DNA from: Oricola indica
GTDB lineage: Bacteria > Pseudomonadota > Alphaproteobacteria > Rhizobiales > Rhizobiaceae
Assembly (NCBI RefSeq): GCF_019966595.1
Contig: NZ_JAINFJ010000015.1
Coordinates: 1-61,071, forward strand
Reading direction: 5' to 3'
DNA: 61,071 nt
Shown: one piece after another, positions 7,767 to 17,514 of the stretch
Position numbering within the stretch: the first letter of the stretch is position 1
Layout of the letters: each line of letters opens with the position of its first letter
Made by a program: the position numbers and the translations under genes
Notes under the pieces: generated by a model
Databases searched by the model: none
Told to the model about the DNA's origin: nothing
Seen by the model: only the letters and a program-made list of their open reading frames with translations

Positions 7767-8648
7767 GTGAGCCCACTTCAGTTGTTCATCGAATACTCGA
7801 TCGTCGGCATCGCGGCGGGCGGCATCTATGCCCTCATCGCGCTCGGCATCATCGTTATCTTCAAGGCATCGCATACCTTCAACTTCGCCATGGGCGAGAT
7901 GATGATGTTGTCGGCCTATTTCTTTTATGCCGCCTCTGTAACTTTCGCGCTTGGCCCCGCCCTCGGCCTGATCGTCGCCATGATCGGTTCGATCATCGTT
8001 GCATTGATCATTGAGCGCGTCGCAATCCGCCCCATGCTTGGCCGCCCCTTCATCGCCGTTGTCATGGTCACATTCGGCATCGGCTCGATTCTGCGCGGCA
8101 TCGTCGGCATGGTCTGGGGGCCGAACGAGGTCCAGATTCCGTCCATCCTGTCACGCTCACCCATTTTCCTTGGCGACATCTTTGTCCCGGGCAAGACCGC
8201 ACGCGGCTTCGCCATTGCCGTCATCCTCGTCGTCGCCCTGATCGCGTATTTGCGCTTCTCACGCGCTGGCGTGGCATTGCGCGCAGCAGCCGAAAGCGCC
8301 ACCACCGCCTATTCGATGGGTATCAACGTGCGCAATGTCGTCGCTTTCGCCTGGGTTATCGCCGCCATTACCGGCTGCATCAGCGGCGTCTTGATGGCCA
8401 ACATCAATACACTAACCCCGCATCTCGGACTGGTCGCGCTCAATGTGCTGTCCGTTGTCATTCTCGGCGGCTTGAGTTCGATCAGCGGAGTTCTCGTGGC
8501 CGGGCTGATCATTGGCTGGCTTGAGGCGATCACCGGCCTCTATCTGCCGACCGAATTCCGCGAAATCACGCCATATGTGCTCGTTCTGATCGTACTCCTC
8601 GTCCGGCCGACCGGCCTGTTCGGCGCCAAGGAGGTCGAGAGAATCTGA
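7767..8648 (+). CDS. livH: Branched-chain amino acid-type ABC permease
   Basis: A 293-residue inner-membrane permease of the LivH type with about eight hydrophobic segments and the family feature GGIYALIALGIIVIFKASHT near the N-terminus. It ends in LVRPTGLFGAKE, typical for these permeases. The start is GTG at 7767 behind GAGGAGG. The stop overlaps the livM ATG by one base (TGATG), so the two permeases are translationally coupled. Confidence 0.92.
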   Translation: MSPLQLFIEYSIVGIAAGGIYALIALGIIVIFKASHTFNFAMGEMMMLSAYFFYAASVTFALGPALGLIVAMIGSIIVALIIERVAIRPMLGRPFIAVVMVTFGIGSILRGIVGMVWGPNEVQIPSILSRSPIFLGDIFVPGKTARGFAIAVILVVALIAYLRFSRAGVALRAAAESATTAYSMGINVRNVVAFAWVIAAITGCISGVLMANINTLTPHLGLVALNVLSVVILGGLSSISGVLVAGLIIGWLEAITGLYLPTEFREITPYVLVLIVLLVRPTGLFGAKEVERI

Positions 8649-9688
8649 TGAGCAGTGCAATCGACCAGTCGTCCATCATGCCCGCCAAGAAAGCCAGTTA
8701 CGTGACAGACAACCGCCTGTGGCTCGTTATCTTCATTGTCGCCCTCGCCGGATTGCCCTTTGCGCTGCCCGGTTACTGGATCTTTTTCGCCGGCCTGCTC
8801 GGCATCAACATCATCGCGTCCCACGGCCTGAACATCATGATGGGTTATACAGGTCTGTTGTCGCTCGGACATGGAGCGTTCGTCGGCGTCGGCGCATATA
8901 CGGTTGCGATTCTCCAGACAAATTTCGACTTGCCGTTCTGGATCACCATTCCGCTGGCGGGCATCATCGCCACGGTAATCGGTATCGCTTTCGGCCTGCC
9001 GTCGCTGCGCATTCGCGGACTTTACCTGGTCATCGCCACGCTTGCCGCCCAGTTCATCCTCTACTTCATTTTCGTGCACTGGGAATCGGTAACAAACAGC
9101 GATGTCGGCCTGTCCGTCGCTCCGGCTGAAATCTTCGGCTACCAGTTCAACACCGAGACCCGGATCTACTATTTCATCCTGGCTTTCGTGATCGCCTCGA
9201 CGATATTTGCGCGCAACGTCATCCGGTCGCGTGTCGGACGCGCCTTCATCGCCATTCGCGAACGCGACCTCACTGCACAGGTCCTCGGCGTCGAGATCGT
9301 CTGGTACAAGCTGCTGTCTTTCGGGCTCGGCTCTTTCTATGCCGGCATTGCGGGCGCGCTGCTCGCCTATTTCAACCGCTTTGTGAATCCCGAGCAATTC
9401 GAGCTCATGCTTTCGGTCTTTTTCCTGTCGGCGGTCATCGTCGGCGGAATGGGATCGATCCTCGGAGCAATACTTGGCGCTGTCTTTGTCACGCTCCTGC
9501 CGGAATTTCTCAGGGAGGCCTCGCTGCTTGCCGCCCATGGTCTCGGCATCGACCTTTCGTCCATCCTGACGCCCCTGCGCGAAACCATTTTCGGGCTCAT
9601 CATAGTTGGCTTCCTGATCCTCGAACCGCGCGGCCTTGCCCATCTGTGGCAAAGAGCGCGCCGAAAATTCTCGCGTGCACGCGCGTGA
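8648..9688 (+). CDS. livM: Branched-chain amino acid-type ABC permease
   Basis: A 346-residue permease of the LivM type. It shows the conserved YTGLLSLGHGAFVGVGAYT segment, the loop RSRVGRAFIAIRERD with LTAQVLGVEI that contacts the ATPase, and a C-terminus LILEPRGLAHLW. It forms the membrane channel with LivH. A hydrophilic N-terminal tail of about 20 residues precedes the first membrane segment. Start overlap with livH indicates one transcript. Confidence 0.92.
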   Translation: MSSAIDQSSIMPAKKASYVTDNRLWLVIFIVALAGLPFALPGYWIFFAGLLGINIIASHGLNIMMGYTGLLSLGHGAFVGVGAYTVAILQTNFDLPFWITIPLAGIIATVIGIAFGLPSLRIRGLYLVIATLAAQFILYFIFVHWESVTNSDVGLSVAPAEIFGYQFNTETRIYYFILAFVIASTIFARNVIRSRVGRAFIAIRERDLTAQVLGVEIVWYKLLSFGLGSFYAGIAGALLAYFNRFVNPEQFELMLSVFFLSAVIVGGMGSILGAILGAVFVTLLPEFLREASLLAAHGLGIDLSSILTPLRETIFGLIIVGFLILEPRGLAHLWQRARRKFSRARA

Positions 9689-9760
9689 AGAATCCTTGCC
9701 GAGCGGAGGCTGGCAAGAAACTTGGCCGCGATCGATCGATCGCAGATTGTGGAGGAAGTA

Positions 9761-10960
9761 ATGCTCAAAAGACGTACATTTCTGAAGGCGGCAGGTACCG
9801 CAACAGCACTTAGCTCGATCGGGTTCCCCCGCCTTGCCAACGCGCAGTCGGACAACCTGAACTGGTTCGTCAACTCCGACCTGTCCGGGCCGGCAGCCTA
9901 TTCCAGCGCGGCGGAAGCCGAAGGCATTCAGGATTTCGTTGACTGGATCAACGCCTCCGGTGGCGTCGGTGGCCGCCAGATCAGCCTGACCGTGAAGGAC
10001 ACCGGCTTCAAGCCTGCCGTCAGCGTCGCCAACTTCAACCAGGCCGTCGCCGCCGGCCGGCTGGACTACGTCTATGCCGACAGCACGGGCATGGTTCAGG
10101 CCGTTTCTCCCGAGAACAACACCACGCACAAGATCTTCATGGGCGGCGGCTCCCATGCGTCTGAACTGGCCGATCCGGGAAACTACCCCTACTACATCGT
10201 CAACGGAGCGACCTATCGCCAGCAGATGGTTGCGCTGGTCCAGCACGTCGCCGACACGCAGGGAAACGATGCAAAACTGGCAATCGTTCACTCCAGCATT
10301 TCGTTCGGGCGTGACGGAGTCGACGCTGCCGTGGCTGCAGCGGAAGAACTCGGCGTCGAGGTTGTTCTGGTCCAGCAGACCAGTTTCATTGAAACGGACG
10401 TCAGTGCCTTTGCGCTCGCCATCCGCCAGGCTCAGCCCACTCACGTGATCTTCCATGGTTATGCCATGGCTGTCTGGCCCGAGATCGTGCGCCTCGTACG
10501 CGACTACGGCATGGATGACGTGGTCTTTATGGGCACGCTTTGGCAGAACGAACGCGAAAAGATCATGGAACTCGGCGATATCGCCGATGGCCTGATCGGC
10601 GTTGCCGTCGTCAACATCCGGACCGAGGGTGCCGAAGGCGAGATGCTCAAGGTCATCGACGGCATCCAGCGGGAAAAAGACCCGAACTACACAGGCTATC
10701 TGAAGATCGGCTATGTCGACGGCTGGCTCGACGCGATGCTGGCGGCCAAGGCCACCGAAATGGTCATGGAGGCCGGTGAGGAGGTCAATGGCGACAATCT
10801 CATCAAGGCCGTGACCTCGCTTAAGGATTGGGACACGGGCGGCATCATTGAAACACCCGTGACCTTCAAGAACAATGCGATCGGCCTGGTTCGCGTGTTC
10901 GAGTGGAAGAAGGACGGCTGGGTGCCGGAACCCGTCTCCGACTGGATGCTGATGGACTAA
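9761..10960 (+). CDS. ABC transporter substrate-binding protein, Tat-exported
   Basis: A 399-residue periplasmic binding protein of the LivK-like (type I PBP) family. The start at 9761 follows GGAGGAAG at good spacing. The N-terminus KRRTFLKAAG is a twin-arginine signal followed by a hydrophobic stretch and a probable cleavage after ANAQ, so it is likely exported folded by Tat. The mature protein starts NLNWFVNSDLSGPAA and contains GGVGGRQISL and VYADSTGMVQAV. It delivers the substrate to LivHMGF. The ligand cannot be read from sequence. Confidence 0.9.
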   Translation: MLKRRTFLKAAGTATALSSIGFPRLANAQSDNLNWFVNSDLSGPAAYSSAAEAEGIQDFVDWINASGGVGGRQISLTVKDTGFKPAVSVANFNQAVAAGRLDYVYADSTGMVQAVSPENNTTHKIFMGGGSHASELADPGNYPYYIVNGATYRQQMVALVQHVADTQGNDAKLAIVHSSISFGRDGVDAAVAAAEELGVEVVLVQQTSFIETDVSAFALAIRQAQPTHVIFHGYAMAVWPEIVRLVRDYGMDDVVFMGTLWQNEREKIMELGDIADGLIGVAVVNIRTEGAEGEMLKVIDGIQREKDPNYTGYLKIGYVDGWLDAMLAAKATEMVMEAGEEVNGDNLIKAVTSLKDWDTGGIIETPVTFKNNAIGLVRVFEWKKDGWVPEPVSDWMLMD

Positions 10961-11070
10961 ACCGTTCCCTGTTTCTCCGGAAACCGGACAACGGCGTAAC
11001 CCATTGAATTAAAAGCGCATTCTGGCTTTGCCATATCGGCGAAGCCGGAATTGCTCCAGGAAGCAACGCC

Positions 11071-11811
<741 letters not shown>

Positions 11812-11844
11812 CCAATATCACTGCGCACCTCCCAAGCGCATAAG

Positions 11845-11881
11845 AAAGGGGCCATGCCAAAACGGCAAGGGCCCCTTTTTT
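11845..11881 (+). terminator. Rho-independent terminator of the liv operon
   Basis: A GC-rich hairpin (GGGGCC and TGCC arms pairing with GGCA and GGCCCC around an AAAAC loop, one bulge) is followed by six T residues. It lies between livF and the convergent SDR gene. Confidence 0.8.
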
Positions 11882-11937
11882 CATGCCATCGCAGGGCGTC
11901 GGGCTTCCTTTATGCGTCCATATGGACCCACGGCAAT

Positions 11938-12678
11938 TTAATAAAGCGTGATGCCCATCGAACGACCGCCATCAAGCGCCAAAATCTGACCAGTGACGTT
12001 CTTCGTGCGCGGGCTCGCGAAGAAGGCGATGCCATTGGCGATATCTTCCGGCTGGCCGATTTCCTTTGTCGGCTGCTTGGCAATCAGCTCCTGCTGCCGC
12101 TCCGGCGTCAAAGAACGGAACATCTCGGTTTCGATCAGGCCCGGCGCGACGCTGTTGACCAGAATCCCCCGTCCCGCCAGATCGATGGCCATGGCGCGTG
12201 TCAGGCCGATGGAACCAGCTTTCGACGTGATGTAGGGCGCATGCGCATAACCGGCGAGATAGGCCCGAGACGCCACATTGATGATGCGCGCGCCGCGCTC
12301 CATCTGTTTTGCCGCCTCCTGTGCCATGACGAAAGAGCCGATGACATTGACCTCGTACATCTTGCGGAAGTCGTCCTCGGTCACCTCGTCGAACTTACCG
12401 TCCCAGAAAATCGCCGCGTTGTTGACCAGCACGTCGATACGGGGAAACGACGACGTCAGGGCTGCGACAGCAGCGCGGTCCGTCACCGACAAAACATGAT
12501 GCTCGACCGAGTTGCTTGCAGCCCGCAGCTCGTCCGCATTGGCGGTGAGCGGATCCGGGTTCACATCGAGCATGACGACATGAAAACCGTCTTCCAGCAG
12601 TCTCTTCGTCGTTGCCAGACCGATCCCACGCCCTGCCCCGGTAACGAGAGCGACTTCCTTTTCACTTGTCATTTCCAC
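11938..12678 (-). CDS. SDR-family NAD(P)-dependent oxidoreductase
   Basis: A 246-residue short-chain dehydrogenase. It has the nucleotide-binding TGAGRGIG motif near residue 13, the NNAA motif, and the active site YITSK with an upstream Ser in NVASR. Asp in MLDVNPD after the second beta strand suggests NAD rather than NADP. It probably oxidises a hydroxyl on a CoA ester or free intermediate. It is the last gene of a five-gene leftward operon with a crotonase, CoA ligase and two more SDRs. Substrate unknown. Confidence 0.88.
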   Translation of the reverse strand: MEMTSEKEVALVTGAGRGIGLATTKRLLEDGFHVVMLDVNPDPLTANADELRAASNSVEHHVLSVTDRAAVAALTSSFPRIDVLVNNAAIFWDGKFDEVTEDDFRKMYEVNVIGSFVMAQEAAKQMERGARIINVASRAYLAGYAHAPYITSKAGSIGLTRAMAIDLAGRGILVNSVAPGLIETEMFRSLTPERQQELIAKQPTKEIGQPEDIANGIAFFASPRTKNVTGQILALDGGRSMGITLY

Positions 12679-12684
12679 TAACTC

Positions 12685-13470
12685 CTAAGCCGCATCCACA
12701 GGCAGCATGAAAGTTTCGGTCAGGCCGCCATCCACGACGAGGACGTGGCCGTTCATGTAGCTCGATGCCTTCGACACCATGAAGGCGACGACACCACCGG
12801 CCTCTTCAGGATCACCCCAGCGGCCAAGCGGAATGCGGCTCGACACGCCTTTCTCATATCCCGGCCGTGCCAGGATCGTGGTGTTGATCTCCGTCAGGAA
12901 ATAGCCGGGCGCCATCATGTTGACGGTCACGCCCCTCCCGCCAAGTTCGGCAGCCATGGCCCGCGTCATGCCGGCAAGACCATGCTTGCTCGACACATAG
13001 GCGGTAACGTTCTCCCGCCCCACGACGGCAAGCGCCGAGCCGATATTGACGATGCGGCCATAACCCTTCTCGGTCATATGGCGCGCCGCCTCCCGGCAGA
13101 GCAGATAGGGCGCGCGCACATTGGTCCCCATCACCCGGTCCCAGGTCGCCGTCGTCGCTTCGGCGAGCGGCTCCCAGGCGTTAATACCGGCATTGTTGAC
13201 GAGGATATCGAGGCGTCCCTCCGCCTCGGCGATTTCGTTGATTGCAGCAACGCAAGCTTCGCCATCGGACAGGTCGAACGCACGCACATCGATATCGTGC
13301 CCTTCGGCGCGCAGCTTTGCCGCCGACTCTTCGAGTTGCTCCTTGCCGCGTGCGGTAATCCAGACCTTGGCACCGGACTCGGCGATGGCCTTGGCCATTT
13401 CGTAACCGAGGCCACGCGAGGCGCCCGTCACGATGGCAACCTGCCCTTTGAGCGAAAACCGTTCCGTCAT
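12685..13470 (-). CDS. SDR-family oxidoreductase
   Basis: A 261-residue short-chain dehydrogenase with TGASRGLG (residue 14 on), NNAG, Ser in NIGSALAVV and the active site YVSSK. ITARGKEQ after strand two fits NADP binding (Arg in place of Asp), so its cofactor may differ from the 11938-12678 paralogue. It closely resembles the adjacent 13483-14268 SDR in layout (both have MAPGYFLTEIN-like segments), suggesting an old tandem duplication. It is the fourth gene of the leftward operon. Confidence 0.88.
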   Translation of the reverse strand: MTERFSLKGQVAIVTGASRGLGYEMAKAIAESGAKVWITARGKEQLEESAAKLRAEGHDIDVRAFDLSDGEACVAAINEIAEAEGRLDILVNNAGINAWEPLAEATTATWDRVMGTNVRAPYLLCREAARHMTEKGYGRIVNIGSALAVVGRENVTAYVSSKHGLAGMTRAMAAELGGRGVTVNMMAPGYFLTEINTTILARPGYEKGVSSRIPLGRWGDPEEAGGVVAFMVSKASSYMNGHVLVVDGGLTETFMLPVDAA

Positions 13471-13482
13471 GATCGCCCCTCC

Positions 13483-14268
13483 CTACGCTGCAAGCTGGAA
13501 TTTGAAAGAAGACGACACGCCACCATCGACATGCAGCACCTGCCCGTTGACGAATGTCGCGGCATCGGACGCCAGGAAAATCATCGCGCCGACGATCTCC
13601 TCCGGCTTGCCCCACCGTTCCATCGGCGTAACGCCGTTAATCGCGTCCATGTAGCCGGGACGCGATTGCAAATTGGCGTTGATCTCGGTCAGGAAATAGC
13701 CCGGCGCCACGCAATTGACGGTGATTTCCTCGCGGCCGAGTTCGGATGCGAGCGAGCGGGTCAGCCCGATGATCGCCGACTTCGAGGCGCAGTAAGCATG
13801 CAGCTTTGCCCGGCCAAGCGGCCCCAGAACCGAAGCCGTCGTGATGATGCGCCCGCCTCGTCCGCCGGCGCGCATGACGGCGGCGCATTCCTGCGACATG
13901 ACGAACGTGCCGCGCACATTCGTGTCCATCGTGCGCTGGAAGTCCTCCTCGTCGCTGTCGAGAAGCGGCTGCCAGTTGATGATGCCGGCAATATTGGCGC
14001 AGATGTCGATGCGGCCGAGCTCTGCGGCAACATTACGAACGCCAGCGCGGACCGCATCCTCATCGGACAAATCGAGGGCGAGAACGGTTGCCTTGCCGCC
14101 CGCTTCCTCGATTTCCTGTTTGGTTTGCTGCAGTTTCTCTTCATCGCGGGCGACGGCAACGACATGCGCGCCGGCCGCGGCCATGCCCTTGGCGACAGGC
14201 TTGCCGAGACCACGACTTGCGCCGGTTACCAGTGCGACCTTGCCTTTGAGCGAAAACATCTCAAGCAT
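13483..14268 (-). CDS. SDR-family oxidoreductase
   Basis: A 261-residue short-chain dehydrogenase with TGASRGLG, Ser in TTASVLGPL and the active site YCASK, ending in a VDGGVSSSF segment. The Asn-rich active-site motif is slightly altered: NIAG instead of NNAG (ICANIAGIINW). It is paralogous to the SDR encoded just downstream; both carry an APGYFLTEIN segment and a PEE motif before the last helix. It lies between the CoA ligase and the second SDR of the operon. Its reaction is unknown. Confidence 0.87.
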   Translation of the reverse strand: MLEMFSLKGKVALVTGASRGLGKPVAKGMAAAGAHVVAVARDEEKLQQTKQEIEEAGGKATVLALDLSDEDAVRAGVRNVAAELGRIDICANIAGIINWQPLLDSDEEDFQRTMDTNVRGTFVMSQECAAVMRAGGRGGRIITTASVLGPLGRAKLHAYCASKSAIIGLTRSLASELGREEITVNCVAPGYFLTEINANLQSRPGYMDAINGVTPMERWGKPEEIVGAMIFLASDAATFVNGQVLHVDGGVSSSFKFQLAA

Positions 14269-14293
14269 GAAAACCTCCTCCTTGTTCGTCTTT

Positions 14294-15850
14294 TCAGCCG
14301 TACAGCTTGCGCAGACGAACCTTGTCGATCTTGCCGCTGGGCAGCTTCACGATGTCATCAACGAATGTGACGTGACGTGGCTTCTTGTAGCTGGCGATAA
14401 GCGTTCGGCAGTGGGCGATCAGCTCTTCCGCGCTGACATCCCCGCCCGGCTTGCGGACCACGACAGCCATGACCGCCTCACCGTATTTCTCGTCCGGCAC
14501 GCCGATGACGGCCACTTCCGACACCGCATCGTGAGCAACGACGGCCTCCTCCACCTCGCGCGAGTAGATGTTCTCACCGCCCGAGATGATCATGTCCTTC
14601 TTGCGGTCGACCAGATAGAGGTAGCCCTCGTCATCGAGCTTGCCGATATCGCCGGTATGCACCCAGCCGTCGCGCAGCGTCTCGATGGTCGCCGCCGAGT
14701 TGTTCCAGTAGCCTTTCATCACGCCGGGGCTGGTCAGCAGGATCTCGCCGACCTCGCCGGTGGGAAGATCCACACCGTGGTCATCGACAATGCGGACATT
14801 GACGCGCGGCGATACCTGCCCGACCGATGTCAGGATCTCTCGGTCGCGATCGGTGCCGTCAGGCCGGTGCTGATGCGCCAGCAAGGTCGTACCGATCCCC
14901 TCCGTCTGGCCGAACTGGTGCTGAAACACCGGGCCAAGCATCTTCAACCCCTTCTTCAGGACCGGAAGCGGCATCGGCGCAGCGGCATAGACAATCATGC
15001 GCAGGCTGGAGAGGTCCGCCGCCTCGACCGACGGCGAATCCAGCAGCATCTGGACCATCGTCGGCGCCATATGCGTGACCGTGATCCGTTCCTTCTCGAT
15101 GCACTCGACAATCGCCTGCGGATCGAAACCACGCTGCACCACAACGCTGCCGGCGCGCCAATGCTGGGCAAGCTGGATGATCTTCGCGCCGATATGGAAC
15201 AGCGGCATCATGATGAGCAGCCGGTCTGCCGGCGAATTGCGCTGGTCCGAACCGAGGATTTCGGCGGCGGCGACCTGACCGGCCTGCCCCAGCATGACGC
15301 CCTTCGGTCTGCCGGTCGTCCCGGACGTATATATCAGGAAGGCGATATCGTCCGGCAATGGGCGGAAAGGCACTCCGGAACTGTCGCCGGATGCGATGAG
15401 ATCCTCATAGTCGATCGCAAACTCAAGACCGGGCACGCCCTTCCCGCCAATACAAACGAAATGCTGGACGGAGGTGAGCTGCGGGCGCAGTTCGATAACG
15501 GCTTCCGCATATTCGGCATCGAAGATGAAGACCTTCGGCGAACCGTCATTGACGATATAGACCATCTCGGGCACGGCGAGCCGCCAGTTCACTGTGGCGC
15601 AGATATAGCCCGATATCTCGCAGGCGCTGTAAACCTCCTGAAACTCCAGAGAGTTCTGACTGAGAATACCGACACGGTCCTGACGGCGCATTCCGAGGCT
15701 CAGCAGGCCGCTGGCCAGCTTCGATGCCCTCGTGTGATGCTCGGCATGGGTGACGCGCTTATCGCCCCAGACGAACGCGGTTTCGTCAGGGTTTTTCCAG
15801 GCGTTGTTGTCGAGCATATCCGCAAGCGTCTGCGGGACTTTCGTGATCAA
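14294..15850 (-). CDS. AMP-forming acyl-CoA ligase
   Basis: A 518-residue ANL-superfamily ligase. The P-loop is IYTSGTTGRPKG, the A5-like motif is HQFGQTEGIG, the hinge and A8 region is GYLYLVDRKKDMIISGGENI, and the catalytic Lys is in KLPSGKIDKVRLR. It activates a carboxylic acid to its CoA ester with ATP. It is about as long as medium-chain and aryl-CoA ligases and is clearly paralogous to the ligase at 20790-22343 (same HMAPTMVQ, NNSAATI and NIYSREVEEA blocks). It is the second gene of the leftward operon, after the crotonase. Confidence 0.92.
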   Translation of the reverse strand: MITKVPQTLADMLDNNAWKNPDETAFVWGDKRVTHAEHHTRASKLASGLLSLGMRRQDRVGILSQNSLEFQEVYSACEISGYICATVNWRLAVPEMVYIVNDGSPKVFIFDAEYAEAVIELRPQLTSVQHFVCIGGKGVPGLEFAIDYEDLIASGDSSGVPFRPLPDDIAFLIYTSGTTGRPKGVMLGQAGQVAAAEILGSDQRNSPADRLLIMMPLFHIGAKIIQLAQHWRAGSVVVQRGFDPQAIVECIEKERITVTHMAPTMVQMLLDSPSVEAADLSSLRMIVYAAAPMPLPVLKKGLKMLGPVFQHQFGQTEGIGTTLLAHQHRPDGTDRDREILTSVGQVSPRVNVRIVDDHGVDLPTGEVGEILLTSPGVMKGYWNNSAATIETLRDGWVHTGDIGKLDDEGYLYLVDRKKDMIISGGENIYSREVEEAVVAHDAVSEVAVIGVPDEKYGEAVMAVVVRKPGGDVSAEELIAHCRTLIASYKKPRHVTFVDDIVKLPSGKIDKVRLRKLYG

Positions 15851-15862
15851 GACGGCCCCTCC

Positions 15863-16642
15863 CTATTCAACGGATGGGTCAAAATTCGGCTTGCGCTTGT
15901 CCCGGAAGGCCGCCAGCCCTTCCTGGAAGTCATCGCTTGCAAAGCACAACGGTTGCGCCATGGCTTCGAAGTCGAGAACGGCCTCGGCGTCGCCGCTGTA
16001 ACGCAGCATCCGCTTGGTCAGCGCAGCGGCATGAGACGGCAACGCGGCCAGTCGGCGCGCCCGCTCCATCGCCTTCTCCTGCACCTGATCGTCTTCGACC
16101 ACATCATCAGCCAAACCGATGTCACGGGCGTCGACGCCTGTGAAGTTGCGCGCATAAAGCAGCGCCTGACGCGCCTTGGCCATGCCGATGCGCTGAGGCA
16201 GCGTGTGCGCAATGGCAAAATCGGGCGCGAGACCAACCTTCGGGAAGGGGAAGCCGAGCGTCGCGTTTTCACTGAGCACGATGGTGTCGCACATCAGCAC
16301 CAGCCCTGCGCCGGCGCCCATCGCATATCCGCGCACTTCGGCCACCATCGGCTTGTCAGCGGCAAGCAGGACGCGCGCCAGCCTGTGCGCTGAAGTCAAC
16401 CGCTCGCGGCCGGCTTTCGGGTCGGTCAGCGAGTCCATGCGAGAGAGATCGCCGCCCACGGAGAAGTCCTTCAGGGACGACGTGATGATGATGACGCGGC
16501 AAGTGCGGTCCTGCAGCAGAGTTTGGAACGCGAGCAGCAACTCGCCGCGCAACGCCTCCCCCATGCCGTTGCGCGCTTCCGCATGAGACATTACGAGACG
16601 CACAATACCGCGCTCATGACGCTCCAGTTCGATAAATTCCAT
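15863..16642 (-). CDS. Crotonase-family protein lacking hydratase glutamates
   Basis: A 259-residue crotonase-fold protein. The fold motifs are clear (SVGGDLSRMD, YAMGAGAGLVLMCD, FPKVGLAPDFAIAHTLP). At the positions where hydratases have two catalytic Glu residues, this protein has Gly (GAGAGL) and Pro (FPKVG). It is therefore unlikely to be a plain enoyl-CoA hydratase. An isomerase, thioesterase, ring-cleavage or C-C hydrolase role is possible. It is the first gene of the operon that continues into the CoA ligase and three SDRs, and it faces the tetR gene across operator site C. Confidence 0.85.
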   Translation of the reverse strand: MEFIELERHERGIVRLVMSHAEARNGMGEALRGELLLAFQTLLQDRTCRVIIITSSLKDFSVGGDLSRMDSLTDPKAGRERLTSAHRLARVLLAADKPMVAEVRGYAMGAGAGLVLMCDTIVLSENATLGFPFPKVGLAPDFAIAHTLPQRIGMAKARQALLYARNFTGVDARDIGLADDVVEDDQVQEKAMERARRLAALPSHAAALTKRMLRYSGDAEAVLDFEAMAQPLCFASDDFQEGLAAFRDKRKPNFDPSVE

Positions 16643-16694
16643 GCGCTCCTCCCACGGTCCATTCTCGAAGTTTCAGACTACACCAATCCAAAAC

Positions 16695-16708
16695 CTAACA
16701 CTAGTTAG
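16695..16708. promoter_or_regulatory. Operator-like palindrome, site C
   Basis: CTAAC-ACTA-GTTAG, a perfect inverted repeat of the arms, in the divergent region between the crotonase operon and tetR. This position is where an autoregulating TetR protein would bind. Confidence 0.65.
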
Positions 16709-16723
16709 AAAAAACATTTTCAT

Positions 16724-16741
16724 ATGGTTGTTCGAAACCAT
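16724..16741. promoter_or_regulatory. Second palindrome beside tetR
   Basis: ATGGTT-GTTCGA-AACCAT, an 18-base inverted repeat 15 bases from site C and 61 bases before the tetR ATG. It may be a second operator or a part of the tetR promoter. It shares GTTCG with the other sites but has different arms. Confidence 0.4.
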
Positions 16742-16802
16742 TCCATCGGATCGCCTGACGGCGTAATATGAATCAATAACGGTGAGCCAAATCGGAGGGG
16801 AC

Positions 16803-17435
16803 ATGGCAAAGAAACTCGCAAAATCGACAATATCGCAAAGGCGAGTTCTGGATGCCGCAGCCAAAATGTTTCGCGACTATGGCTATGCCGGAACTACAAT
16901 GCGGGCAATTGCGGACGAATCTGATCTGAAAGCTGGCAGCATATACTATCACTACAAGTCGAAAGACGAGTTGATCACTGCCGTTCTCGATCTCGGCATC
17001 AATACTGTCATCAACACGGTCCAGGATGCACTGGATGCATTGCCGGAGACAGCGACGGGTCGTGAACGGATTGAAACCGCCGTGCGTGCGCACCTTTCCG
17101 CGATTATCGAGAACGGCGATTACACGCTGGCGACGCGCCGCGTTTTCGGGCAGGTTCCCGAGGCGATCCGCCTCAAGAACACCAAGCTGCGCGACAGCTA
17201 TGGCGCGACTTGGCAGAACATCCTGCGCGACGCCCATGACCGCGGTGAGTTCCAAACCGGCGCCGACCTGACGCTCGCCCGCCTGTTCATCCTCGGCGCA
17301 CTCAATTGGACCGTCGAATGGTACAAGCCGGGCGGACGCATGATCGACGATGTCGCCCGGGAGTTCACTTCGGTCGTCGTCGACGGCCTTGCTGGCCAAC
17401 AAGGCAGCTTCGGCCTGAGTGACGTCGGCACCTGA
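16803..17435 (+). CDS. TetR-family transcriptional regulator
   Basis: A 210-residue TetR regulator. The N-terminal helix-turn-helix runs from RRVLDAAAKMF to AGSIYYHYKSKDEL (residues 13-58) and the rest is a ligand-binding domain. The ATG at 16803 follows GGAGGGG at the right spacing; a GTG at 16782 is less likely. In catabolic clusters such regulators usually repress and are released by an acyl-CoA intermediate. It is divergent from the crotonase operon, with a perfect CTAAC-N4-GTTAG palindrome in between. It is the natural candidate for binding all eight such sites. This is inference from position and palindrome form. Confidence 0.9.
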   Translation: MAKKLAKSTISQRRVLDAAAKMFRDYGYAGTTMRAIADESDLKAGSIYYHYKSKDELITAVLDLGINTVINTVQDALDALPETATGRERIETAVRAHLSAIIENGDYTLATRRVFGQVPEAIRLKNTKLRDSYGATWQNILRDAHDRGEFQTGADLTLARLFILGALNWTVEWYKPGGRMIDDVAREFTSVVVDGLAGQQGSFGLSDVGT

Positions 17436-17514
17436 CACCTGACCAAGCGATCAATTCGACAGGTTTGGCCTGACACGATCGGGACGACGAACGCGAACGT
17501 TCGCAGGCGTGTTA

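Noticed and set aside
8540-10456. Long minus-strand open frame across livM and the binding protein
   Set aside because: Antisense shadow of clear ABC transporter genes; no family resemblance.
13841-16393. Very long plus-strand open frame opposite the CoA ligase and SDR genes
   Set aside because: It lies antisense to well-supported genes and has low-complexity Arg/His/Asp composition typical of GC-rich shadow frames.
17493-17504. GCGAACGTTCGC perfect palindrome between tetR and acyl-CoA dehydrogenase ends
   Set aside because: It lies between convergent genes, without a promoter to control, and differs from the operator motif; could be chance in GC-rich DNA.
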